Below are positions 7,872 to 14,572 of a DNA stretch of 23,860 nt, piece by piece; positions within the stretch are counted from its first letter, which is position 1, and each line of letters opens with the position of its first letter. Below the pieces are notes generated by a model. That model saw only the letters and a list, made by a program, of their open reading frames with translations, ran no database searches and was not told where the DNA came from. This DNA comes from a virus. The stretch is from IMG/VR virus record IMGVR_UViG_3300009496_001444, positions 1 through 23,860 of that record; one strand, 5' to 3'. The position numbers were made by a program, and so were the translations under genes.

Positions 7872-7900
7872 TGATAACTCCCGAGTATATCTCTATACTG

Positions 7901-7908
7901 TATTTATC
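7901..7908 (-). promoter_or_regulatory. T4-type late promoter motif (GATAAATA) for the tail-fibre gene
   Basis: On the minus strand the sequence reads GATAAATACAG, one base from the T4 late -10 consensus TATAAATA. It lies about 30 nt upstream of the tail-fibre ATG, in the 41-nt gap after the preceding gene. No good TTGACA lies 17 nt upstream, as expected for late promoters. A late promoter fits a virion protein. Confidence 0.6.
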
Positions 7909-7912
7909 AACT

Positions 7913-8221
7913 TTACTTACGTTTCTTCAAAAAGATCGTAGTTCTTTTTTCGATGTCTGCTTTGATTTTATCCATGTCAACGTTGAAATTAAGAGATTCT
8001 ATGGAATCTTCGTATTCTTCATACAAATCTTCCATAGCTTGCTCGAGGTCATCGGAATTGCTATATTGATTAACGTCAATTAACCATACTTTTCCGTCGA
8101 TAAAAGTAACCTTAATTTGCTTTACATAATCCGTTGGTATAGATTCAATATGAAGATCATCTAGTATTTCAGGCCAGCTTTGTACAGTATGATCTTCAAA
8201 TTGTTTATGTTTATTCTTCAC
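7913..8221 (-). CDS. Conserved phage protein of unknown function (GTG start)
   Basis: A 102-residue acidic protein with a likely beta-sheet core (YVKQIKVTFIDGKVWLIDV) and an acidic helical region (DLEQAMEDLYEEYEDS), ending in a Lys-rich tail. GTG 8221 is preferred because it gives only an 11-nt overlap with the upstream gene. An ATG-started version would begin at 8293 and overlap it by 83 nt. There is no clear ribosome site before the GTG, so coupling to the upstream gene's termination may drive translation. From memory, T4-like marine phages carry similar small proteins next to the two genes upstream; the role is unknown, perhaps morphogenesis. Confidence 0.65.
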   Translation of the reverse strand: MKNKHKQFEDHTVQSWPEILDDLHIESIPTDYVKQIKVTFIDGKVWLIDVNQYSNSDDLEQAMEDLYEEYEDSIESLNFNVDMDKIKADIEKRTTIFLKKRK

Positions 8222-8822
8222 TGGCGTTCTTAAGTCTGTCAGTGATTTCCTTAGCTTGTGCTCTAAGAACCTTTGCTTCTTTAAACATAGCATCCGCTTG
8301 TGAACGATACTGAGAAGCTAACTGTTCGTCAGTGAGCGCACCGTCTTGTGCTGCTGCTTGAACAGGAGCAGGCGCTGGATCTACGTATGCGTCTACTGGA
8401 TCTGCTGCTTCAGCAACAGGAGCAGCAGGCTTACCGCTAGGGTCTTTAAGAGCAAGGTCAGCTACAGTGACACCTTTTTGTTGAGCAATAGTATTGTTAA
8501 GCTCAACAAGATCAATTACAGTGCGAGTGTCAGGGGTCATCTCAACCTGATCAGCTGTTACTTTAATCATCTTACCAGTAGTATGAAAGCCTGCGAGCAT
8601 TACACGTCCGTCCGGCAAACGGGTACGTGCCATTGCTTCAGCAAGCTCGTAAGACTCTTGACCAGCTGCGCTTTCGACTAGCTTAATTAAAGCATCGTGT
8701 TCTTCGGCTAGTAGTGTTTCGGTTGGCACTACAACAGCTTCGTTGTCTGTACCGGGGACAACACGATATGCTACGATACACTTCTTTTGGGTCTTTTTAA
8801 TTCGACCTACATGCTTTAGCAT
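8211..8822 (-). CDS. Conserved T4-like marine phage protein, probably structural
   Basis: This 203-residue protein starts at ATG 8822 (MLKHVGRIKK). A longer open frame upstream would run far into the preceding gene, whose stop ends at 8824. Residues 1-125 form a compact domain (CIVAYRVVPGTDNEAVVV, SYELAEAMARTRLPDG). The C-terminal third is an Ala/Pro/Asp-rich linker (PAAPVAEAADPVD) plus a charged helix likely to coil. The layout suits a virion or assembly-associated protein, and I recall similar proteins in T4-like cyanophages, but no activity is known to me. It sits in a three-gene block under a perfect late promoter (9081-9088), which supports late expression. Confidence 0.75.
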   Translation of the reverse strand: MLKHVGRIKKTQKKCIVAYRVVPGTDNEAVVVPTETLLAEEHDALIKLVESAAGQESYELAEAMARTRLPDGRVMLAGFHTTGKMIKVTADQVEMTPDTRTVIDLVELNNTIAQQKGVTVADLALKDPSGKPAAPVAEAADPVDAYVDPAPAPVQAAAQDGALTDEQLASQYRSQADAMFKEAKVLRAQAKEITDRLKNASEE

Positions 8823-8823
8823 A

Positions 8824-9051
8824 TTATTCTCCAGTTTCTTCAGCAGTATCTTCGTCAGCTGACTGAGGTTGAGCTGCTTGCTCGGCAGCAACAGCTTCGA
8901 AGAACTTGGTTAGTTTGTTGTATAATTGACCAGCGGCGATTTGCTCATCGCCTGGTTCAAAGGCAGCTCGCTTTGAAGCTAGACCGATTAACTGACGTAC
9001 GATATTTAGATCGTTTACAGTTAGTTCAATGTTACTATTTTCTTCCGTCAT
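8824..9051 (-). CDS. Small conserved acidic phage protein
   Basis: A 75-residue, mostly helical protein (ELTVNDLNIVRQLIGLASKR, then QLYNKLTKFFEAV) with a highly acidic tail (SADEDTAEETGE). It starts at ATG 9051 with AGGAG 6 nt upstream. It is the first gene behind the TATAAATA late promoter at 9081-9088 and is followed without a gap by the 203-residue protein. Proteins of this shape, with the same ELTVNDLN opening, occur in T4-like marine phages as conserved hypotheticals. It may be an assembly partner of the downstream gene. No catalytic motif. Confidence 0.75.
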   Translation of the reverse strand: MTEENSNIELTVNDLNIVRQLIGLASKRAAFEPGDEQIAAGQLYNKLTKFFEAVAAEQAAQPQSADEDTAEETGE

Positions 9052-9079
9052 TTTAAACTCCTATTGTTGACAGTATAAA

Positions 9080-9340
9080 TTATTTATAAGCTAACAAAAA
9101 GTAGCTCATCTCTTTTGGCTGCTCAAACGCTACTATTATTCTGTCAAAAGCTAATGATTTTATATAGTAGCGCCCGTGTGTATTTTGTAGAATCCAGTCT
9201 TCGATATTAGCTTCTGTTTCGTATGTAGCAGTGTCTTTGGCTATATCAGATCGTTCGAAGTGTTCGGGAAGAAAGAACACTTTTCTAATCCCGAACAATT
9301 CAAGAGCATTTGGCTTAATGTGTATCTTACGCTTCTTCAT
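9080..9340 (-). CDS. Hypothetical protein
   Basis: An 86-residue basic protein beginning KKRKIHIKPNALELFG, with a beta-rich C-terminus (RYYIKSLAFDRIIVAFEQ). No known motif, signal or membrane segment. Its ATG lies inside the end of the metallopeptidase/VWA gene (14-nt overlap) behind GGGGTGA, so it is translated from the same message and may be co-regulated with that gene. Function unknown. Confidence 0.65.
   Translation of the reverse strand: MKKRKIHIKPNALELFGIRKVFFLPEHFERSDIAKDTATYETEANIEDWILQNTHGRYYIKSLAFDRIIVAFEQPKEMSYFLLAYK
9081..9088 (-). promoter_or_regulatory. Perfect T4-type late promoter (TATAAATA)
   Basis: The minus strand carries the exact T4 late consensus TATAAATA, 29 nt upstream of ATG 9051. 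It overlaps the stop region of the preceding 86-residue gene, so the promoter is tucked into a 28-nt intergenic gap. It would drive the block 9051 to 7913. The position directly before structural-type genes makes chance less likely. Confidence 0.7.
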
Positions 9341-10568
9341 ATCGTGTAGTCACCCCAAACGGAGCTTGCATGTCCTTATCATAGTTACTGTGTAAAACAA
9401 ATACAGTGTCACAGTAAGTTTCGTCACCCCAACTACCCCAGCAATAGCCGTCTGTAAACATAATAAACTTCTTAGGCTCAATACCTTCTTCTTTCATAAA
9501 GTCCCAATTGGCCATAAAGTCAGTACCGCCGCCGCCGGCTGCTTCGTACTCAGTAAGGTCGCCGTTGTGAGCAGTAAACTCTTCTAAATTATAAACTTTG
9601 GTATCAAAACACCAAACTTTTACATTGTAATCGTTATACTGATCCATAATACTTTGAACCTCGCCGAGGAAGTCCATAAGTTGCTCATTGCTGATACTAC
9701 CACTAGTATCAAGCGCAATACATACATCAATAGTTTCTTCGTTTACAGTACCTGGAAGAACTACGCCGTATTGTGACTTGCGTGACGGACGAGAAAAGCT
9801 ATAATCGTTCTTTACAGTGCTTTGAATCTGCTGTTGGAGAATCTCACGCCAGTTCATCTTAGGTTCAGTGAACAGTTTAATAATACGTGCTACTTCTCCG
9901 GGCGTTTTGCCAGCACCAGCGGCTTGCGCTGCTGACAACATACTCTCTTTGACCTGATCCTTGATCTGCTTCAGCTCTTCTTTTGTATACGTAGGGCCGT
10001 TTTGATCATCGCCGCCGTGCTCGCTATTTTCAAGATCCAAGTGTTCGTCGAGCATTTCGCCGAGTTCACTAATGTCAATCTTATCAGCCTGTTCGTAAAG
10101 GTCGTCGTATACTTGTTCACTAGTCCATCCTTCGTACTTGAAGTCTTGGAAACAATCTACCAGCTTCGGCTTTGCGCCGATTTTATCACGGACAAGGATG
10201 TTGTTTACAATGTAGTCAGCAGCAATATTATACAATTTAGGATCACGATCGTTACGACGGCCTAGGTGATCGAATACACAGTGCAGAATCTCGTGAGCAA
10301 TAACAAACTCAATTTCTGCGTTATCCATAGCATTGAAGAATTCTGCGTTAAAGTACAGGTTGCGTCCGTCGACAGCCGCAGTAGGCAGCCAATCGTTAGC
10401 TGCTTTTACCTTAAGACGAGTAGCCATGTTACCGAAGAATGGGTGCTTTAGTAACAGTCCAACACGAGCAACTGTGATACGATCAAAGACATCAGCTGTC
10501 ATACGATCTAGCTCTTCTGGAGTAATGTCTGGGTTAGGTTGCCAATTCTTTTTACCGTCGACGCTCAT
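9327..10568 (-). CDS. Putative metallopeptidase with VWA domain (MoxR/CobS partner)
   Basis: A 413-residue two-domain protein. The N-terminal domain has a zinc-peptidase signature, H92-E-I-L-H96, preceded by EFVI and followed by NIAADYIVNN, as in the VWA-like predicted metallopeptidase family. The middle (about 165-255) is acidic and helical. The C-terminal VWA domain has the MIDAS set D287-T-S-G-S291, GGGGTD (345-350) and FTDG (371-374). The partner AAA+ ATPase is encoded just upstream, and both carry an identical promoter segment. MoxR-VWA pairs (RavA-ViaA, CoxD-CoxE, CobS-CobT) remodel or load metal into target proteins, so it probably serves as the adaptor or effector half of a phage chaperone. 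An AGGAGG ribosome site gives strong initiation. Whether the peptidase site is active is unknown. Confidence 0.85.
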   Translation of the reverse strand: MSVDGKKNWQPNPDITPEELDRMTADVFDRITVARVGLLLKHPFFGNMATRLKVKAANDWLPTAAVDGRNLYFNAEFFNAMDNAEIEFVIAHEILHCVFDHLGRRNDRDPKLYNIAADYIVNNILVRDKIGAKPKLVDCFQDFKYEGWTSEQVYDDLYEQADKIDISELGEMLDEHLDLENSEHGGDDQNGPTYTKEELKQIKDQVKESMLSAAQAAGAGKTPGEVARIIKLFTEPKMNWREILQQQIQSTVKNDYSFSRPSRKSQYGVVLPGTVNEETIDVCIALDTSGSISNEQLMDFLGEVQSIMDQYNDYNVKVWCFDTKVYNLEEFTAHNGDLTEYEAAGGGGTDFMANWDFMKEEGIEPKKFIMFTDGYCWGSWGDETYCDTVFVLHSNYDKDMQAPFGVTTRYEEA

Positions 10569-10578
10569 TGCATCCTCC

Positions 10579-10604
10579 TTGTTTATTAACTGTATATATA
10601 ATAC
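10579..10604 (-). repeat. 26-bp promoter-leader repeat, copy 1
   Basis: A 26-bp segment that recurs without mismatch at 11736-11761. It covers the -10 box and start region of the metallopeptidase/VWA promoter and ends just before its AGGAGG ribosome site. Flanking bases differ on both sides, so identity is limited to the promoter and leader. Confidence 0.85.
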
Positions 10605-10626
10605 AACAAAGCGCCCGACATGTCAA
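10598..10626 (-). promoter_or_regulatory. Sigma70-type promoter for the metallopeptidase/VWA gene
   Basis: On the minus strand TTGACA (10626-10621) is followed after exactly 17 nt by TATTAT (10603-10598), five of six bases of the -10 consensus. The -35 box lies in the loop of an inverted repeat (10605-10636). The start codon is about 30 nt downstream of the -10. This is probably an early promoter read by host RNA polymerase. Confidence 0.75.
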
Positions 10627-10636
10627 GCGCTTTGTT
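10605..10636 (-). terminator. Inverted repeat after the MoxR gene, overlapping the next promoter
   Basis: AACAAAGCGC and GCGCTTTGTT form a perfect 10-bp stem around a 12-nt loop that itself contains the palindrome GACATGTC. It begins 8 nt after the AAA+ gene stop. It could end or attenuate that transcript, though the following stretch is only partly U-rich. The same DNA holds the -35 box and spacer of the downstream promoter, so it might instead be an operator. Confidence 0.5.
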
Positions 10637-10644
10637 TAGTATTA

Positions 10645-11715
10645 TTAGTTTTGAGCTGCTTTAATATACTTGCCGTACTTTTCGTGGAACTCGTCGAAGC
10701 TTGGCACCTTATCTGGATCGATCGGCAACCGATACTGAGTAAGCGCAAGCTTCATTGCCATAACAACTAGTTCAGTATCAAAGTTCTTCATTGAGAACGT
10801 TAAGAACTGTTCGACCTTATCGTAGAACGTATCGTTGTCAACGTCTTGGCTAAGTTCGTAGCACATGGAAATAATTAGACTATACATAGCACTAATCTCG
10901 TCAGTATCGAGGGTATCTACTTTACCTGTCAAGATATCTGTTGGGTTCGGAAGCTTGCTAGCAACCTTACGATGCGCAATAAACTTAACAGCAAGTCCTT
11001 CGCCTACAGAGCCAGCTACCAAGTCCATAAGCGTATCGTCGTTGTAGTTACCGTTAAGAAAGTCACTTACAAATGACCACGAACGAGGTGTAGCAAACGA
11101 ACGGCTCGGAGATTTTGGATCAAAGTCGTACAAGTCTTGCTTGCTAAAGTTCAAGTACCCAACAACGTCAGCATGAACTTTGTTAGTAACAGCCCACTCA
11201 AACCAGTCATCAAACGATACTGACATTTCCAAGTGTACAAAACGGTTAGCCAACGGCGCCGGCATACGATACGTAACACCTTTATCACTGTCACGGTTAC
11301 CAGCAGCAACAATAAGAACGTTGTCTGGCAGCTTGTACTGACCAACACGACGATTAAGAATCAGCTGGTAAGCAGCCGCTTGTACTGCTGGCGGAGCAGA
11401 GTTCATCTCGTCGAGGAACAGAACAATATGTTCGTGTTCTTCTGCCATAGCAGCATCGGGCAATTCGCTTGGAGCAGCCCAAACCATTTTACCTTCAGTA
11501 GCGTTAAAGTAAGGAATACCCTTGATGTCAGTTGGCTCCCAAAGAGACAAACGAACGTCAATAACATGGGCGTTCATTGACGCACCAACTTGGTGAACAA
11601 TATCGGATTTACCAATACCCGGAGGGCCCCACAAAAACAACGGGCGCTTAGAATCAAAAGCAGCCGAGATAACTTGTTTTGCGGAGTTTGGTGAAGAAGT
11701 ACGAATCGTGTCCAT
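10645..11715 (-). CDS. MoxR/CobS-like AAA+ ATPase
   Basis: A 356-residue AAA+ ATPase. Walker A is G30-PPGIGKS37 and Walker B is IVLFLDEMN (97-105). A sensor-type AAGNRDSD and an arginine-bearing helix (PAPLANRFVHLEM) follow, as in MoxR and cobaltochelatase CobS proteins. The C-terminal 150 residues are a helical lid. It would form a hexamer that remodels a client through its VWA partner, encoded next. Marine T4-like phages often carry a gene labelled cobS of this type. The pairing here with a metallopeptidase-VWA protein rather than a plain CobT leaves chaperone and chelatase roles both open. It has its own sigma70-type promoter and an AGAGG ribosome site 9 nt before ATG. Confidence 0.88.
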   Translation of the reverse strand: MDTIRTSSPNSAKQVISAAFDSKRPLFLWGPPGIGKSDIVHQVGASMNAHVIDVRLSLWEPTDIKGIPYFNATEGKMVWAAPSELPDAAMAEEHEHIVLFLDEMNSAPPAVQAAAYQLILNRRVGQYKLPDNVLIVAAGNRDSDKGVTYRMPAPLANRFVHLEMSVSFDDWFEWAVTNKVHADVVGYLNFSKQDLYDFDPKSPSRSFATPRSWSFVSDFLNGNYNDDTLMDLVAGSVGEGLAVKFIAHRKVASKLPNPTDILTGKVDTLDTDEISAMYSLIISMCYELSQDVDNDTFYDKVEQFLTFSMKNFDTELVVMAMKLALTQYRLPIDPDKVPSFDEFHEKYGKYIKAAQN

Positions 11716-11735
11716 TTGCTAAAACCTCTGTGTGT

Positions 11736-11761
11736 TTGTTTATTAACTGTATATATAATAC
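11736..11761 (-). repeat. 26-bp promoter-leader repeat, copy 2
   Basis: Identical to 10579-10604. It covers the -10 box and transcript start of the AAA+ ATPase promoter, but the leader to the ATG is longer here. The sharing suggests that the ATPase and its VWA partner are expressed under the same control. Confidence 0.85.
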
Positions 11762-11783
11762 GACAGTTTAACCAAGATGTCAA
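11755..11783 (-). promoter_or_regulatory. Sigma70-type promoter for the AAA+ ATPase gene
   Basis: Minus strand: TTGACA (11783-11778), 17-nt spacer, TATTAT (11760-11755). The -35 box covers the stop codon of the preceding 128-residue gene. The leader to ATG 11715 is about 35 nt. The architecture matches the other TTGACA-17 promoters in the window. Confidence 0.75.
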
Positions 11784-12166
11784 ATGTTTTTTTGTCGTTC
11801 TATTGCTTTTATTAAGCCGTACTTTTCAAGATCGCCGGAGAATAGGCTTATCTCCATAGCCTTGCGATCGTCAGTAACTTGAATATACTTGGGCGTGAGA
11901 TAATACGGACAAGTGATAAACTTATCTAAGTAAAGAAGAACGTTTGTCTTTTGTATATTAGTTTCGGGCGGAAATTCAATTTTAAAGAACTGTATCTCTA
12001 GATCGTTTTTAAGAAAGTCTCGCCCGGCAGTGGTTAGTCTCAGGCCGCCTGTTGATTTACTACGGACATTATACCACCATTCAGTTGAGTAGTGTCTTAC
12101 ATTAGTTTCGTTAGAACTAACACCAGCGCTATTTAAGAATATCTTAGTATAAGCTAGTCTATTCAT
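11780..12166 (-). CDS. Hypothetical protein
   Basis: A 128-residue protein with alternating beta segments and TGGLRLTTAGRDFL near residues 40-53, a pattern seen in small phage hypotheticals. No catalytic motif, membrane segment or signal is visible. Its ATG overlaps the preceding gene by 8 nt, so it is translationally coupled to it, and its TGA lies in the -35 box of the ATPase promoter. Function unknown. Confidence 0.7.
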   Translation of the reverse strand: MNRLAYTKIFLNSAGVSSNETNVRHYSTEWWYNVRSKSTGGLRLTTAGRDFLKNDLEIQFFKIEFPPETNIQKTNVLLYLDKFITCPYYLTPKYIQVTDDRKAMEISLFSGDLEKYGLIKAIERQKNI

Positions 12167-12443
12167 GATCGTTAGTGTTACCGAACTTTACTACAGTAAA
12201 TTCACTAGTCTTCCACATAGTGTTTAAGCGTTGTGCCAAATTACGAGCATGACCTGGATTAGAGAAGCTGGTTTTTTTATATTTAGGCCCCGGGTAGTTA
12301 GTTAAACTATTAAAGCTTTTAAGATTAAAAGGTTTGCCTTGATAAAATACTGCCCAAATTGCATTAGCTTCTAGTACTTGCTCTGTTCTATAGGTGTGCC
12401 GATCGGTAAATTCTTTTAGCACTACGGGCTTTGGCCTGCTCAT
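12159..12443 (-). CDS. Small basic hypothetical protein
   Basis: A 94-residue, strongly basic protein (MSRPKPVVLKEFTDRHTYRTEQV). Its aromatic beta-hairpins (AIWAVFYQGKPFNLKS) are followed by a helix (HARNLAQRLNTMW), suggesting nucleic-acid or protein binding. It has AAGGA 8 nt before ATG and a late-type motif plus a 14-bp palindrome in its leader. I recall similar short proteins in T4-like phages as hypotheticals. Function unknown. Confidence 0.7.
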   Translation of the reverse strand: MSRPKPVVLKEFTDRHTYRTEQVLEANAIWAVFYQGKPFNLKSFNSLTNYPGPKYKKTSFSNPGHARNLAQRLNTMWKTSEFTVVKFGNTNDHE

Positions 12444-12457
12444 TTTTCGTTCCTTAT

Positions 12458-12477
12458 TATATACGTATATATTTATC
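12458..12477 (-). promoter_or_regulatory. Late-type motif with a 14-bp palindrome
   Basis: The 37-nt gap before the 94-residue gene holds TATATACGTATATA (12458-12471), a perfect palindrome. It abuts GATAAATA on the minus strand (12477-12470), a T4-late-like -10. A TATAAT also lies here but without a good -35 at 17 nt. The gene may have a late promoter with a symmetric site just downstream that could bind a dimeric regulator. Confidence 0.45.
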
Positions 12478-12479
12478 GT

Positions 12480-12719
12480 TTACCAATTGTTCCCACCGTC
12501 CATCTTGATATCAATGTACTCATAATCTCCAGCGTCTTTGGTCATTAGAAGTTGCTCTAAGTCTTCTGCATGTCGTGCGAGTAGTTCGGTGAGGCAGTAA
12601 TGTAGTTTCTTTGCTTTGTCTAGATCCATTCGAATCTCTTTTTGTCGACTTGACTCAGCAGCTTTCACTAAGCTAAGAAACTGACTAATAGGGGAAGTGT
12701 TAATTGGCTGTTTTTGCAT
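12480..12719 (-). CDS. Small helical hypothetical protein
   Basis: A 79-residue, mostly alpha-helical protein with heptad-like Leu spacing (FLSLVKAAESSRQKEIRMDL, then LTELLARHAEDLEQLL). It ends in a short polar tail, IDIKMDGGNNW. ATG 12719 is preferred; the open frame reaches a TTG at 12725. It overlaps the upstream gene by 20 nt. It may be a coiled-coil dimer. Function unknown. Confidence 0.65.
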   Translation of the reverse strand: MQKQPINTSPISQFLSLVKAAESSRQKEIRMDLDKAKKLHYCLTELLARHAEDLEQLLMTKDAGDYEYIDIKMDGGNNW

Positions 12720-13176
12720 TAGCAATACTCAACTGTTGTCGCATTTCTATATCGGTCTTAAACGGGCCTTTGCTTTTATAGCGTTCAATAGTAATAAGCT
12801 TAGGACAGAAACTCTTAACCCATCCTTTGTTAAACTTAATAATGTAGTAGCCTGCGCAATAAATACTCTTAGACTTTTCGCTTTTAGTAAACAACGGTAG
12901 CCGACGCTTAATATCGAACATACTATTATATGGGTTACAATTTACAGGAAAGTCATGAACTTGATAAGAAGTTTCTTCAACTTCCTGACTTGACGCAGAC
13001 CAAGTGATACTACCTAACCGATTCTTAATAGAAGACTTGGACTTACATAATTCTATGGAGCCTTCGCTACTATTTAGAATATAGTGTTCGTTATTATAGG
13101 AGATAGTGCCTACATTTTCGCCTCGATCAGTAACGATCCAAAACTTGTCTTTTAGAATTTCTTTTGCGTTCTTCAT
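12700..13176 (-). CDS. Hypothetical protein
   Basis: A 158-residue protein starting at ATG 13176, which overlaps the 5'-nuclease stop in an ATGA arrangement. The longer open frame (to 13245) begins with a Cys-rich stretch that is only the antiparallel reading of the nuclease end. The N-terminus (KFWIVTDRGENVGTIS, then NEHYILNSS) looks like a small beta barrel, and the C-terminal half is basic (ERYKSKGPFKTD). It may bind nucleic acid or the nuclease it is coupled to. No known motif. Confidence 0.68.
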   Translation of the reverse strand: MKNAKEILKDKFWIVTDRGENVGTISYNNEHYILNSSEGSIELCKSKSSIKNRLGSITWSASSQEVEETSYQVHDFPVNCNPYNSMFDIKRRLPLFTKSEKSKSIYCAGYYIIKFNKGWVKSFCPKLITIERYKSKGPFKTDIEMRQQLSIANAKTAN

Positions 13177-14162
13177 GCTTGGTACCTCGCTTGGAATGGT
13201 GGTGCATACTGCTCGACAGCAGCAGCAACCCGCTGCATATCCCATTTGTTACAGAACTTTAGTAGCCGAATGCCTACTTGTGACAAGTCTTTAGGCTCTG
13301 TTGTTTCTGTATGAATAGTCTGGTTAATCTCGTCACGTACATTATCAGGCTGCGCAGTTAAGTCGCATAGTAGTACATTGCGATTGTAGTCATCAATTAC
13401 ACGATGCTCGTCGCCGTTATGATCAGTCCAGCGTTGTAGCATCATGTTATTCCAGTTAAAGCCTTTAGTAGACATATCGTTGTATGCTTCTAATAGTCCT
13501 ACTTTGTTCTTAGTGCCTTTCTTGCGCACACCGGGGTACGCACTAAAGATGTTATCACTAGTGTCGCCACGCATACACTTCTCAAACAACAGCCATTGTG
13601 GGTCAGGCGCAGGCTTTTCTACACCAGTCTTCTTGTCAATTACACGTTCGCCTTTATCGTCGAAGTAACCTTCGTGTGTAATAGTAGTGTTGCTAACGCC
13701 GTTGTACTGTCGTACATTAGGAGCAACCAGTTGCGCAAAGTCACCGTCTGTGCTAATAATAACGTGATTATCGTTAGGATGAGCTTGAACCCAGCCAGCA
13801 ATCAAATCGTCTGCTTCTAATACAGGGTTTTGTAGTACAGTACAGTTAGTTTTTGTACGTACAAAGTCTTTAAACTCGTCGAAGATCTCAAAGAATACAC
13901 GATCTTCTTCTGCTTGCGCAGGAGTCATCTTGTCTCGAGTCTCTTTGCGATTGCGCTTGTAAGGTTCGTATGCGTCCTTACGCCAGCTACGGCCTTCTAA
14001 GCAAAAGACAACATGGTCGGCATTGAAGTCTTGCCACGCCTTCTTAACGCTGTTAAGTGTAATATGCAAGGCCATGCCAACCTTGTCGTCGAGGTTCCCG
14101 CGAACTACATGTCGAGCTCGAAAGAACGTGTTCATTGTATCAACTAAAATGTAAGTGCTCAT
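13173..14162 (-). CDS. rnh: RNase H / 5'-3' exonuclease (FLAP nuclease family)
   Basis: This 329-residue nuclease should remove RNA primers and flaps during lagging-strand synthesis. The PIN-like metal-site acidic residues appear in order: YILVDTMNTFFR (N-terminus), VVFCLEGRSWRKDAYEPYK, VLEADDLIAG and STDGDFAQL. A helix-3-turn-helix region follows near DNIFSAYPGVRKK. T4 RNase H (305 residues) is the closest functional parallel. The stop overlaps the next gene by 4 nt (ATGA). No Shine-Dalgarno precedes the ATG, and the -10 of the proposed promoter sits only 7 nt upstream, so the message may be leaderless. Confidence 0.85.
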   Translation of the reverse strand: MSTYILVDTMNTFFRARHVVRGNLDDKVGMALHITLNSVKKAWQDFNADHVVFCLEGRSWRKDAYEPYKRNRKETRDKMTPAQAEEDRVFFEIFDEFKDFVRTKTNCTVLQNPVLEADDLIAGWVQAHPNDNHVIISTDGDFAQLVAPNVRQYNGVSNTTITHEGYFDDKGERVIDKKTGVEKPAPDPQWLLFEKCMRGDTSDNIFSAYPGVRKKGTKNKVGLLEAYNDMSTKGFNWNNMMLQRWTDHNGDEHRVIDDYNRNVLLCDLTAQPDNVRDEINQTIHTETTEPKDLSQVGIRLLKFCNKWDMQRVAAAVEQYAPPFQARYQA

Positions 14163-14168
14163 AGTATT

Positions 14169-14197
14169 ATAGTAGTATATATCTACTCAAAAGTCAA
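14169..14197 (-). promoter_or_regulatory. Candidate sigma70-type promoter for the 5'-nuclease
   Basis: Minus strand: TTGACT (14197-14192), 17 nt, TACTAT (14174-14169). Both boxes are weaker than in the other promoters, and an overlapping TATAAT would need a 20-nt spacer. The predicted start falls on or next to the ATG at 14162, implying little or no leader. Confidence 0.5.
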
Positions 14198-14205
14198 CCT
14201 AGTTT

Positions 14206-14571
14206 TTAAGAAACTTCTGATTTACCTTTATCAATAGGAACAACATTAATATAGCCCATCTCTCGATCGGCGGTTTGGCCATCTTCTTGAAGCATTTGAG
14301 TTACAACAGATCTAAACCATTTGTCTACAATTTCTTCTTGACTTTCACCTTTATACCCAGCATCTATTAGTTGTTCAATAAACTCGTTATTCCAATCGAG
14401 CTCAAAGAATCCGTTCTTAATATTTTCTGGATTAACTTGTGTATCAATTACAGCAATATAAGGTTCGCCACGCTTAGTTGCCGCTTCTTTAGGATCAACC
14501 TCATCAAGAAGCTTGAGTTTTTCATCCTCAAGCTTGTCAATGCCCATCATACGTTTAAATAGATTTTTCAT
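14206..14571 (-). CDS. Conserved phage hypothetical protein
   Basis: A 121-residue acidic protein with a basic amphipathic start (MKNLFKRMMGIDKLEDEKLK) and a compact middle (KNGFFELDWNNEFIEQLIDAGYKG, quoted from longer). The motifs RGEPYIAVIDTQVNPENI and EEIVDKWFRSV match a conserved family that I recall in T4-like marine phages, with no known function. It follows the 55-residue gene by 1 nt and precedes the nuclease promoter. Probably cytoplasmic. Confidence 0.72.
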   Translation of the reverse strand: MKNLFKRMMGIDKLEDEKLKLLDEVDPKEAATKRGEPYIAVIDTQVNPENIKNGFFELDWNNEFIEQLIDAGYKGESQEEIVDKWFRSVVTQMLQEDGQTADREMGYINVVPIDKGKSEVS

Positions 14572-14572
14572 A

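Noticed and set aside
13177-13245. N-terminal extension of the 158-residue protein with a CCCC run
   Set aside because: It lies within the 5'-nuclease end and the Cys run only mirrors coding for alanines there. ATG 13176 with an ATGA overlap is a better start.
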